A stretch of DNA of 25,274 nucleotides, taken from assembly GCA_964449175.1 (NCBI GenBank), contig CAYUYH010000005.1, positions 1 through 25,274 on the forward strand. Direction: 5' to 3'. A program made the translations under genes and the position numbers. Below the pieces are notes generated by a model. It saw only the letters and a list, made by a program, of their open reading frames with translations, was not told the origin of the DNA and did no database searches. The stretch is from CAYUYH01 sp964449175. Its GTDB lineage: Bacteria > Planctomycetota > Phycisphaerae > SM23-33. Positions within the stretch are counted from its first letter, which is position 1. Each line of letters starts with the position of its first letter. Positions 16,501 to 22,686 of the stretch are shown in pieces.

Positions 16501-17008
16501 CATCTCTGAGGGCGACTTCAACCTCGACGGTTCCGTCCAGTTCGACGACTACCAGATTCTCGAGTGCGCCTTCGGCAACACACTGCCCGCTCTAGATTTC
16601 TCGCCCCCGGCGCCCGAGCCTCCGCCAACCGAGGATGCTGCCGACGGCCTGTCCGAACCGGCGGCTCTCGCCTTCATCCAAGCCCCATCGGCCTCGAGTT
16701 TGTCGGCGACACAACCAGACATCGCCATATCCGGCGAACCACTGTCGTCATTGACCCCATCACGCGCGACCTCCAGATCGCCCGCCGATGTCAGCCGAGT
16801 GAGTCTCGACCCATTGCGGCTTGAGGCACGGAACTGGGGCTACCAGGCGCCGTGGCAGGCCGACATCCGCCTGGCCGAATCCAGCAGGCCCCAAGCGCGC
16901 CGACCCGCTGTGCTCCACCCATCGCGGCCCGGGCTGGACGGCCTCGCCGACGACGGCTCGCCTGTCGATCTCCTGGCGGCGCTGGCGCCCTGGCGGCAGC
17001 ATATCTGA
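13568..17008 (+). CDS. Multimodular exported pectate-lyase-like protein with LEPR-x-LL N-terminus and dockerin repeats
   Basis: A 1146-residue exported protein. The ATG at 13568 has GAGGAG just upstream. Residues 29-41 carry FEPLEPRELLDA, the planctomycete LEPR-x-LL motif. Residues 42-410 resemble a parallel beta-helix polysaccharide lyase (PL1/pectate lyase): FPGAEGYG, repeated 'NITI' rungs, VMFDHCSVSW (D170-H171) and the basic DRNPKF (R235). Then come a thrombospondin-3-like calcium segment (about 411-455), a fibronectin-III-like domain (461-575), a CBM6/35-like module starting RMEAENM (578-698), and a second FN3-like domain (698-798). A VFYNRSS module (798-950) and two dockerin repeats, DADNDGEVDSDD (954-965) and DFNLDGSVQFDD (983-994), follow. 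The last 140 residues are low complexity. The probable role is cleavage or binding of pectin-like or uronate-rich polysaccharide outside the cell; substrate not provable here. Confidence 0.85.
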   Translation: MSRRQSPRLTAGRGLIARPAALGPVVRCVFEPLEPRELLDAQIPAFPGAEGYGMFTTGGRGLNVYEVTTLADSGPGSLRDAVSQSNRTIVFRVSGTIALNSRLDIERNNITIAGQTAPGDGITLKNYALRVGGDNIIIRYIRVRVGDQGGDNQSDGIGFMDVGASNVMFDHCSVSWAIDENFSMYGLPNITIQWCIISEALHDSNHPKGPHSMGGIQNGRDMTIHHNIYISNNDRNPKFNIADWWPGQNTDFRNNVVYNWGARSTWGGNGGSSLTNVVNNYYKAGPDTIDPNILLTLEGGNPGEWYVDGNYVYGYPGVTADNWTGVVNASGTTPLNAIVVDQPFSYAPVTTQSATDAYTSVLQFAGCTVPARDSVDTRVLADVANGTGAIIDSQTEVGGWPVLNSTTPPTDSDHDGMPDAWELTYGLDPYDPADRNGDFTGDGYTNLETYLNSLVPILGSVTAPYLPSQAFWPYPADGGTQEDANIELKWKAGFNVTAQRTYFGTSPTLTEADFKEEKVFFQYVNNKQLITGSYYDPGPLELDTTYYWRIDSVNDNGVTTGQTWSFTPGLPVAGPGGGNRMEAENMTLRRAFVEGGGSNWWAAVPSETGTMRYTFDKASGIYQLSVRYIDESDGEGLFSVYVNSDLVGQWTANINNDQFVTRYLGNVQINTGDVIKVTSNRHQDELGRVDYVDTVFQGTDTTAPTSSVAALPSQVTSPFEVSWSGSDGGTWVSGLANHDIYVSDNGGASALWLDHTTDTSADYDGVGGHTYAFYSRARDKAGNVEAAPATPDAQTTVAATVAGRWVFYNRSSLDGNDPAANAADDAAIATDKQALLPGQTATAANYTSYSRGTNGVMADIAGLANPTGLTVGTVGSYFAFRAGDDDNPAGWSAAAPPVEVLVRQGAGAAGSDRVTLVWADRAIINQWLEVTVLANGNTGLAGSDVFYFANLPADADNDGEVDSDDYSTLESNFGGAGGISEGDFNLDGSVQFDDYQILECAFGNTLPALDFSPPAPEPPPTEDAADGLSEPAALAFIQAPSASSLSATQPDIAISGEPLSSLTPSRATSRSPADVSRVSLDPLRLEARNWGYQAPWQADIRLAESSRPQARRPAVLHPSRPGLDGLADDGSPVDLLAALAPWRQHI

Positions 17009-17615
17009 CTGGCCAACACCGCCCGCAGGCCAACTGACACCACCCGGCCAAGCCCCGGGCATGCACGCAATAATCCCTCCCCCGACGTTGAGGATCTCTG
17101 CAGGTGTGTTGCGAATGGCACAGCTTGGGCGGATGTCGAAGAATATGCGTTATGGAGGCGCGCACAAGGGGTACGCAATGTGGCCAAGTCACCACCCGCC
17201 TTCCAGCACTGCACCGGCTCCGCAGCCGGACGTGTTGCGGCCGCTCCAGCCGCCCCGCCAGCCCACTCCCCGACGTCGCCGGAGGGCCGATTCCCAACGG
17301 AACCCGGCACAGGCCGTCCCTAACCCTCTGCAAGTCATGGGAATACAGATGCCGCACCTCTGATTTCCCGATCCGAGGCCTCCAGCTCAGCCGGCCGGCG
17401 GCGGCGGGAATGTCCTTGCAATTCTGGCGATTCCGTGCGATAATGCCTCGAAAGGCGTGATAGGAGAGGGTCTGCCTGAAACGCGAGGCTGTATGCATCT
17501 CTCCAGCACGGGCTGTATATGTGACCATGGGGTCGGGCCCGGCGGGTCTGACCTAAGACTACGGAGGTGTGCGCTGACTTTATTGTCCGCGCGCCGACGG
17601 TTTCGGAGGAGTGAC
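17009..17615. other. Intergenic region without a recognisable gene
   Basis: A 607-base gap. The only structure I can support is a promoter-like element near 17416-17444 (listed separately) and a ribosome site at its right end. Open frames on both strands here have no family-like sequence and lack the codon bias of neighbours. Confidence 0.5.
17416..17444 (+). promoter_or_regulatory. Candidate promoter for the first PEP-CTERM gene
   Basis: TTGCAA (17416-17421) and GATAAT (17439-17444) have the ideal 17-base spacing. It would produce an untranslated leader of roughly 165 bases before the ATG at 17616. Confidence 0.4.
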
Positions 17616-18383
17616 ATGAGGCGTTTTGTCTCCGCAGTAGCGGTCTATATGTTGGCGGCGGTCGTGTTCGGCCCGGCGACGGGCCAGGCTGCTATAGTCA
17701 CCGTTGCCCTTGACGTCGACCCCAACAGCGCCACTTCCGGCAGCTACACCACCGGCGACTTGGTGGAGGTCACTGTGCGCGCCAGCAGCGATGGCGCCTC
17801 CGGCCAGGGCTTCTCCGGAGGCGACTTTGGCAGCGGCAGCTACGGGGTCAGTGTCGATGGGACGTATTTGAAGATCCACGATATCCTGTTCCTAAGCGGC
17901 CAGGTCGACACAGAAGCCGACGCCAACAACTATAACGGCACGCTCAGTTACTTCAAGGCCGACGACACGTGGGTCTACAACGAGTTCACGGACTTCGTCG
18001 CCCCCGACCCGAACCTCCCTGACAACATTATTCTTACCGACACGTCGATGCGCGTGATTCCCGCAGCGCACCTTTCGGCCGGCTTCGATCTCGGCCGCAC
18101 CGCGCCGATCGAGTTCATCCACATCGTGCTGGAAGTCCAGGCAGGCCTTACCCCAAACACGTCCTCGGCCGTCACGTTCTACGGCCAGATGGGCGCCTAC
18201 GGCGTGGCAAGCCAAAAGGACATTCACGCGGTGATCTTCGGTTCGGCCAGCTCTGATCCGAACAATCCGGACATCGCATCGGGCAGCTTCGACATCACGA
18301 ACATCCCCGAGCCGGCCAGCTTGGCCCTCCTCTTGGCGGGCTCGGCTGTGCTCGCCGCACGCCGACGGCGGTCCAGCTCGTAA
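17616..18383 (+). CDS. PEP-CTERM sorted exported protein, possibly with a cohesin-like beta-domain
   Basis: A 255-residue exported protein. The ATG at 17616 follows a strong GGAGGA at 17606-17611. Residues 1-25 form a signal peptide ending GPATGQA. The C-terminus has the PEP-CTERM sorting signal: IPEPASLALLLAGSAVLAA followed by RRRR, recognised and cleaved by an exosortase that is not in this window. The body begins with a beta-rich stretch, VTVALDVDP then GDLVEVTVRAS, a rhythm like that of cohesin or other Ig-like adhesion domains. This resemblance is by eye only. No catalytic motif is seen and there are no cysteines in the mature part. Dockerin-bearing proteins are encoded on both sides, so a role as anchored partner is a testable guess. 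Confidence 0.8.
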   Translation: MRRFVSAVAVYMLAAVVFGPATGQAAIVTVALDVDPNSATSGSYTTGDLVEVTVRASSDGASGQGFSGGDFGSGSYGVSVDGTYLKIHDILFLSGQVDTEADANNYNGTLSYFKADDTWVYNEFTDFVAPDPNLPDNIILTDTSMRVIPAAHLSAGFDLGRTAPIEFIHIVLEVQAGLTPNTSSAVTFYGQMGAYGVASQKDIHAVIFGSASSDPNNPDIASGSFDITNIPEPASLALLLAGSAVLAARRRRSSS

Positions 18384-18600
18384 GCCCTTAGACTATAGGT
18401 TATTGCAGAAGTGGCTGGCCGCTCCTCCCGGTCTTTGTCCGGTTTTTGGCTATCTGTGTGTCGAGAGCCGGCCCTGAAGTCCGAATCGACCCAATCGCTG
18501 GCCCGTGCGTGGGTCAAGTCCCCAGCAGCCTTTACGAGCCCCGGAGGTCTCGCCGAGCAGCGCCAGCCGCTTTCCAAGAGGGTTTGCTCGGCTCAAGCTA

Positions 18601-18634
18601 GCCCACCCGCCCCCCGTTTGGGGGCGCAGTGGGC
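18601..18634. repeat. GC-rich inverted repeat (hairpin)
   Basis: Outer arms GCCCAC/GTGGGC and inner arms CGCCCCC/GGGGGCG enclose a CGTTT loop, with a small asymmetric internal loop. There is no T-run on either side, so it is not a typical intrinsic terminator. It lies 218 bases past the first PEP-CTERM gene and could act as a factor-dependent terminator or RNA-stability element. Confidence 0.5.
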
Positions 18635-18761
18635 CCTTCGCCGGAGGCCGAGTTGCCTGCCGCCGCGGAGTGCACAGACATGTCCTGTATCTACAAGGCC
18701 TTAGACTGCCAGAGCACGTCGTTCCCAACTCCGGTAGGGTCAAATAGTCTACACCTCACGC

Positions 18762-18789
18762 TTGACATTCTGCCGTTCTCTGGTATGCT
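18762..18789 (+). promoter_or_regulatory. Promoter for the second PEP-CTERM gene
   Basis: A consensus TTGACA (18762-18767), a 16-base spacer, and TATGCT (18784-18789) preceded by TGG as an extended -10. It is one of the two best promoter matches in the window. The leader to the ATG at 19022 would be about 225 bases. Confidence 0.55.
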
Positions 18790-19021
18790 ACTAGGTGCTT
18801 CGATGTCTCGCATAGGGAGCGCGGGACACCAGTATCCGCAGTGGGCAGGAGCAGCTGCTCGCTCCAGCTTCACCCTGCCTCAGGCCGCCCTGGCCAAGTT
18901 CCCCCCGTAAACGTGAGCATTTTGATCCTGTAATGCACAGGCTGTATCTCGTGCGGAGGCATTTGGAGCGTGCCGGAGGGTACGTCGTAGGAGCGGGGCC
19001 TACAGAAAAGGAGCAGTGGAA

Positions 19022-19675
19022 ATGCGTGGAGCGATACTTTGTTCTTTGGTCTTGTTGCTTCTGTCCGGGGCAGCCCTTGGCGGGCCGCTGGCGACTGATC
19101 CCAACGCCGCCGTCTATGACGGCACGACGTGGCATGGTTCCGTGGACGTGTTGGCCGGACCGAATGCGGAAGGGAAGTACCTGCGGGCCACCATCGACTA
19201 CTGCGTGTACGCGCCGGGGATGTTCAGCTACCCGGGCCAAGGCTACACGCCGACGGCCGGTGAGTTCGTCTACGCCTACCAGGTCTTCGTCGATCCGAAC
19301 GTGGAGGCGTTCAAGCTATCGGTCGGCATGCTCGCCAGCAACGAGGCCAACAACATCGGCACATGGGCGATCAGCGGCGGAGTGGACCCCAACGACCTGG
19401 GCTTCGGCGGGACGCCACCCAATCTTGATACGGCCTGGTGGTCGTGGGATCCGGGGCTCCAGCCCGGTGAGAACAGCGTTGGGCTGGCGTACTCCAGCAT
19501 CAATGCGCCGCTGTGGTGGCTCGGCACGATTCAGAACAGCGGTTTGGCGGCTTCGGGCTTCGTGCCCTCGCCGTCGGATGTGATCCCCGAGCCGGCCACA
19601 ATGGGTCTCGTCCTTGCCGGCGCGATAGCAGCCCTGCGTCGCAGGCGCCGCTGGACCAACGCGCAAGCCCGATGA
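19022..19675 (+). CDS. PEP-CTERM exported protein, DYCVYAPG family, copy 1
   Basis: A 217-residue exported protein. The ATG at 19022 sits eight bases after AAAAGGAG; an in-frame GTG at 19016 is less likely. A signal peptide spans about residues 1-20. The tail is IPEPATMGLVLAGAIAAL followed by RRRRR, a PEP-CTERM exosortase signal. The body shares several blocks with the next gene: DYCVYAPGMF (59-68), EFVYAYQVF and GENSVGLAYSS. The cysteine at 61 is the only one in the predicted mature protein and is conserved in the paralogue. The family is unknown to me. The domain looks all-beta, comparable to other small PEP-CTERM proteins of extracellular matrices. The location and size suggest a matrix or surface component rather than an enzyme. 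Confidence 0.8.
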   Translation: MRGAILCSLVLLLLSGAALGGPLATDPNAAVYDGTTWHGSVDVLAGPNAEGKYLRATIDYCVYAPGMFSYPGQGYTPTAGEFVYAYQVFVDPNVEAFKLSVGMLASNEANNIGTWAISGGVDPNDLGFGGTPPNLDTAWWSWDPGLQPGENSVGLAYSSINAPLWWLGTIQNSGLAASGFVPSPSDVIPEPATMGLVLAGAIAALRRRRRWTNAQAR

Positions 19676-19805
19676 TTGAGCCGTGAGCAACCCTGGCCCC
19701 AGATGGGCCGGGCGAGAGCGGATAGCAGCGAAAAACCATAAAAGGAGCAACGCATGGACGGACAGGCCAGTGCCCAGCGGGCAGCCGGCGTGTTCGTGTA
19801 TGCGT

Positions 19806-19831
19806 CTAGTCCCCCAAGACGCGGAGACTAG
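19806..19831. repeat. Short inverted repeat in the leader of the third PEP-CTERM gene
   Basis: CTAGTC (19806-19811) and GACTAG (19826-19831) form a six-base stem with a 14-base loop, 68 bases before the ATG at 19899. Possibly a leader hairpin; may be chance. Confidence 0.25.
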
Positions 19832-19898
19832 CTGTGTAGGCCAAGCGGATTCGATTCCAAGGGCCGGGCCTACTTGCGGCGCAGGGAGGGCCGTATAC

Positions 19899-20534
19899 AT
19901 GATCGGTTCGAGCAAGTGTCGACTAGCGGGAGCGGTGGTGCTGCTTCTGGTCTGTTCGGCGCGTGGCGGCGTGCTGGTAAGCGACCCGAACGGCATGGGA
20001 GGCCAGTGGCAGGACACGGTCAGGTTCCAGACCGCCATGAGTGTTACAACCGCGGACGTAGACTATTGCGTCTATGCCCCGGGACAGTTCGCGCTGTCCT
20101 TCCCGGGGTGGATCGACCCGAACAATTCTGCCTATAGCACGCACTACGTGTACGCCTACCAGATCTTCAACGTCAGCACCGCGCCCTACTACGGCAGCGT
20201 GACGCGTTTCAGCATTGGGGTCGGCACGTACGACCAGCCGGACAACAACAGCTTCATTGACGACCCCAGCTACGTCAACCCCAGCGCTATGCAGTTGGGT
20301 GTGAACACGGTCGGCTGGGACTTCAACAGCCCGGAGCTGACGTACGGCAACGTCGGGGACATACTGTACTTCTCCAGCCCCTTCGGGCCCGCGACCGACA
20401 CCGCCACCGTGCAGGGCACCTATGGGCTTACGGACACGGACTGGCTCCCCAGCCCCGCTCCGGAACCGGCAACGATCGCGCTGCTTGCCGCAGGGATGGC
20501 CTTGCTGGCCCGTCGCAGGACGAGACGAACATAA
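19899..20534 (+). CDS. PEP-CTERM exported protein, DYCVYAPG family, copy 2
   Basis: A 211-residue exported protein, paralogous to the preceding gene. The ATG at 19899 follows a GGGAGGG ribosome site. The signal peptide covers about residues 1-23. The C-terminus is APEPATIALLAAGMALLA followed by basic RRRTRRT, a PEP-CTERM signal. Shared blocks with copy 1 are DYCVYAPGQF (55-64), HYVYAYQIF and GVNTVGWDFNS. Cys57 is the only cysteine in the mature part and aligns with Cys61 of copy 1. A long open frame extends upstream of this ATG, but its sequence lacks any signal peptide or similarity, so it was excluded. Function unknown; tandem duplication followed by divergence is the simplest origin. Confidence 0.8.
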   Translation: MIGSSKCRLAGAVVLLLVCSARGGVLVSDPNGMGGQWQDTVRFQTAMSVTTADVDYCVYAPGQFALSFPGWIDPNNSAYSTHYVYAYQIFNVSTAPYYGSVTRFSIGVGTYDQPDNNSFIDDPSYVNPSAMQLGVNTVGWDFNSPELTYGNVGDILYFSSPFGPATDTATVQGTYGLTDTDWLPSPAPEPATIALLAAGMALLARRRTRRT

Positions 20535-20562
20535 CACGGGGCTGCTAAGGTACCAGGCCCCC

Positions 20563-20591
20563 TTGCATGTTGGCCGGGTCTAGTGTAGTAA
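20563..20591 (+). promoter_or_regulatory. Weak candidate promoter for the TIGR03790-like gene
   Basis: TTGCAT (20563-20568) and TAGTAA (20586-20591) are spaced by 17 bases. Both hexamers are moderate matches, and the -10 overlaps the left arm of the hairpin at 20588-20621. Confidence 0.25.
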
Positions 20592-20621
20592 TGCGGCGCC
20601 ATAGTGGCCTTGCTGCATTAC
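20588..20621. repeat. Perfect seven-base inverted repeat in the TIGR03790 leader
   Basis: GTAATGC (20588-20594) and GCATTAC (20615-20621) frame a 20-base GC-rich loop. It lies about 65 bases ahead of the start codon and overlaps the candidate -10 box, so it could be a protein-binding operator or an RNA hairpin. Confidence 0.4.
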
Positions 20622-20686
20622 GGGCCCGCCTCCTGCGGCCGAACCGTACAAGTCTCCGCTGTGTTGCCTGATAGAGCGGAAGTCGG

Positions 20687-22105
20687 ATGAAAAAAGTGGG
20701 ACTCTTTTGGTGCGCGTGCCTGGGGGCATGGTGGGGAATCGCCGCGCCCGTATATGCCCTGGATAGCTCCAACGTGCTCGTGTTGTATAATCCCGCCAGC
20801 CCGGAAAGCGTCCAGATCGCCGACTACTACGCCCAGGTCCACCCCGGCGTGCAACAGCTGGCCCTTAGCGGCGTTCCGACCACCGAGGACGTCGGCTGGG
20901 ACGTCTACCTCAACACGATCCGACCCCAGGTGGTCTCTGCCCTAACGCCGTCGGTGGACTGCATTGTGACGACGAAGGGCCTGCCGCTGCGAATCACCAA
21001 CCCGAAGGTGGGGGGCGGCTCGTGGAACGTCTACTCGAGCCTGGAGAGCGAGCTGACGAGAGTGGACACGATCAACTCGCGCACGCTCATGGGCAATCAG
21101 GGGTATATGCTGCCGGCGCAATGGGGCGGCAATCCACTTGCCCTCAACACCTACTACTACGCCGATCGTGCGTTCCACTATGACACCGAGGGCTTCCGCT
21201 TGGCGGCCCGGTTGGACGGCTTCACCGTCGCCGATGTGACAGCCGCCATCGACCGCGCCCAGAAGGCAGTCGTGGGCCGACCGGGCTACACCATCCTACT
21301 TGACGACGATCCCGACGCCCCCGGCGCCGCCGCCGACAGTATGGAGAACCTGGTCAGCAACGTTCTTGTCCCACGGAACGTTCCACACGTATACGACCAG
21401 ACGGACACCTTCGTTCGCGAGGTCGACGGGCGCGTGTCGGGCTACGTCAGCCACGGCATCTACGGCGGGGCCAGCGGGGACTACCTCGCTAATCCGACCA
21501 CGGGCCTGGACATCACGCCGGCCGCCGGCGCCGTCTTCCACACATACGAGAGCTACAACGCCTACACCTTCGACCCCAACGCCGTCGGAGGGATGCCCAT
21601 GCGACAGGGGCTGATAGCCGAGTGGCTCGCCATGGGCGGCTCGGCCGGCGTGGGACACGTCCAGGAGCCCGGCGTCAGCCAGATGTCCATCACCAACGAA
21701 GACCGCATGTTCCAGATGCTGCTGGACGGCTACACGTGGGCTGAGGCGGCCTGGAACGCCACCCGTCAGCTGTCGTTTGTCAACACGGTGGTGGGCGATC
21801 CGCTGATGTCACTGCGCGAGTGGGTCGCCGGCGACATCGACCTCGACGGCGACGTGGACATGTTCGACCTGTCATGCGTCAAGGCAGCCTACGGCTCCAG
21901 TCAGGGCAGCCCGCGCTACAGCTTCATGGCCGACATGAACGCAAACGGCGTGGTGGACTTCTGGGACTACAGCTTCGTCAAGAGTCACTACACCGGCTCC
22001 GGCGCTCCGCCCAGGCCTCCGGGCGGGGCCGTGCCCGAGCCGAGCTGCCTGTCGCTTCTGGCTCTGGCCGCATTGGCTGTCGCCAGGCGCCGGCGTCGCG
22101 CATAG
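20687..22105 (+). CDS. TIGR03790-like exported protein with dockerin repeats and PEP-CTERM tail
   Basis: A 472-residue exported protein. The signal peptide is residues 1-24 (MKKVGLFWCACLGAWWGIA, ending PVYA). The body (25-380) has features I associate with the TIGR03790 family, an uncharacterised group seen in planctomycetes and acidobacteria: SSNVLVLYNPASPESVQIADY at the start, IVTTKGLPLRI, the HGIYGGASGDY segment, and VQEPGVSQMS before WNATRQLSFVNTVVGDPLM. The end (EPG..., VVGDPL) resembles caspase-like peptidase folds such as gingipains, but I cannot assign a catalytic dyad with certainty. Two dockerin-type repeats follow, DIDLDGDVDMFD (383-394) and DMNANGVVDFWD (416-427). Last comes a PEP-CTERM tail, VPEPSCLSLLALAALAVA plus RRRRR. 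The start has GCGGAAG a few bases upstream. Confidence 0.82.
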   Translation: MKKVGLFWCACLGAWWGIAAPVYALDSSNVLVLYNPASPESVQIADYYAQVHPGVQQLALSGVPTTEDVGWDVYLNTIRPQVVSALTPSVDCIVTTKGLPLRITNPKVGGGSWNVYSSLESELTRVDTINSRTLMGNQGYMLPAQWGGNPLALNTYYYADRAFHYDTEGFRLAARLDGFTVADVTAAIDRAQKAVVGRPGYTILLDDDPDAPGAAADSMENLVSNVLVPRNVPHVYDQTDTFVREVDGRVSGYVSHGIYGGASGDYLANPTTGLDITPAAGAVFHTYESYNAYTFDPNAVGGMPMRQGLIAEWLAMGGSAGVGHVQEPGVSQMSITNEDRMFQMLLDGYTWAEAAWNATRQLSFVNTVVGDPLMSLREWVAGDIDLDGDVDMFDLSCVKAAYGSSQGSPRYSFMADMNANGVVDFWDYSFVKSHYTGSGAPPRPPGGAVPEPSCLSLLALAALAVARRRRRA

Positions 22106-22179
22106 CTGGCACGGTTCTGGGGGGCTACCTCATTCATCTGCGAGGCCACCGCTACGCGCCAACAAGCCAACGGCCTCGG

Positions 22180-22662
22180 CTACAACAGTGTGATCAGCCC
22201 GTCGGGGCCTTCGTACAATTGATTGTTGCGCGGCGGGCAGGACCATCGCTCGTCCGTCAGCCGGTCGAAGTGCACCACGGACCGTATCTCATCGCCGCCT
22301 GAGGCCAGGGCGAATATGCCGGAGTCGCCCACGTTGAAGTCGCCGTTCAGCAAACGGACGACTCCTATGCTGGCCGCGGCGATGTTGGTGTCGGTGAGGA
22401 ACCGCTCCGTCGATCGCGGCAGTCGCGTGACCACGAACGATCTGATCTGGGCTGCCGGGTTGGTGAACTCGCCGGGGGCGGTCGGCTGCCGGACGACGGT
22501 GTCCGCGACGCCGGCCAGGAAGTCACTGCCGGTCACCTTGGCCAGGCCTGTCGCCACCGGCTCCAGCTCCATGAATACGTCACTGCTGTAGATGGATGCC
22601 TCGATCGCATTGGTCACGGGGATGGCGGGGACACCCCAAGACACTGCACTCCCCCATGGCAC
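22180..22662 (-). CDS. Orphan ORF, probably the remnant C-terminus of a large surface protein
   Basis: A 160-codon open frame starting 24 bases after the ABC transporter stop on the same strand. It has no ribosome site and no signal peptide. The sequence is protein-like: LTDTNIAAASIGVVRLLNGDF and GDEIRSVVHFDRLTDERWS resemble the repetitive C-terminal segments of very large planctomycete exported proteins. Ending directly after such a segment, it looks like the tail of a longer gene whose front has been lost, perhaps by rearrangement. A genuine short gene translated by coupling from the ABC transporter cannot be excluded. Confidence that it encodes or once encoded protein is moderate; confidence in function is nil. 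Confidence 0.45.
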   Translation of the reverse strand: MPWGSAVSWGVPAIPVTNAIEASIYSSDVFMELEPVATGLAKVTGSDFLAGVADTVVRQPTAPGEFTNPAAQIRSFVVTRLPRSTERFLTDTNIAAASIGVVRLLNGDFNVGDSGIFALASGGDEIRSVVHFDRLTDERWSCPPRNNQLYEGPDGLITLL

Positions 22663-22686
22663 GCGAATGCGACCGATCCCCGCCGC

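Larger units (their letters stand above)
18384..19021. other. Intergenic region with a GC-rich hairpin and a promoter
   Basis: A 638-base gap with no supportable gene. It contains a strong hairpin at 18601-18634 and a good promoter at 18762-18789 (both listed). The last bases carry AAAAGGAG, the ribosome site of the next gene. Confidence 0.5.

Noticed and set aside
17445..17615. c-di-GMP riboswitch in the leader of the first PEP-CTERM gene (a CCTAA/ACTACGG motif looked suggestive)
   Set aside because: The order and spacing of GEMM motifs do not fit, and I could not draw the two expected helices.
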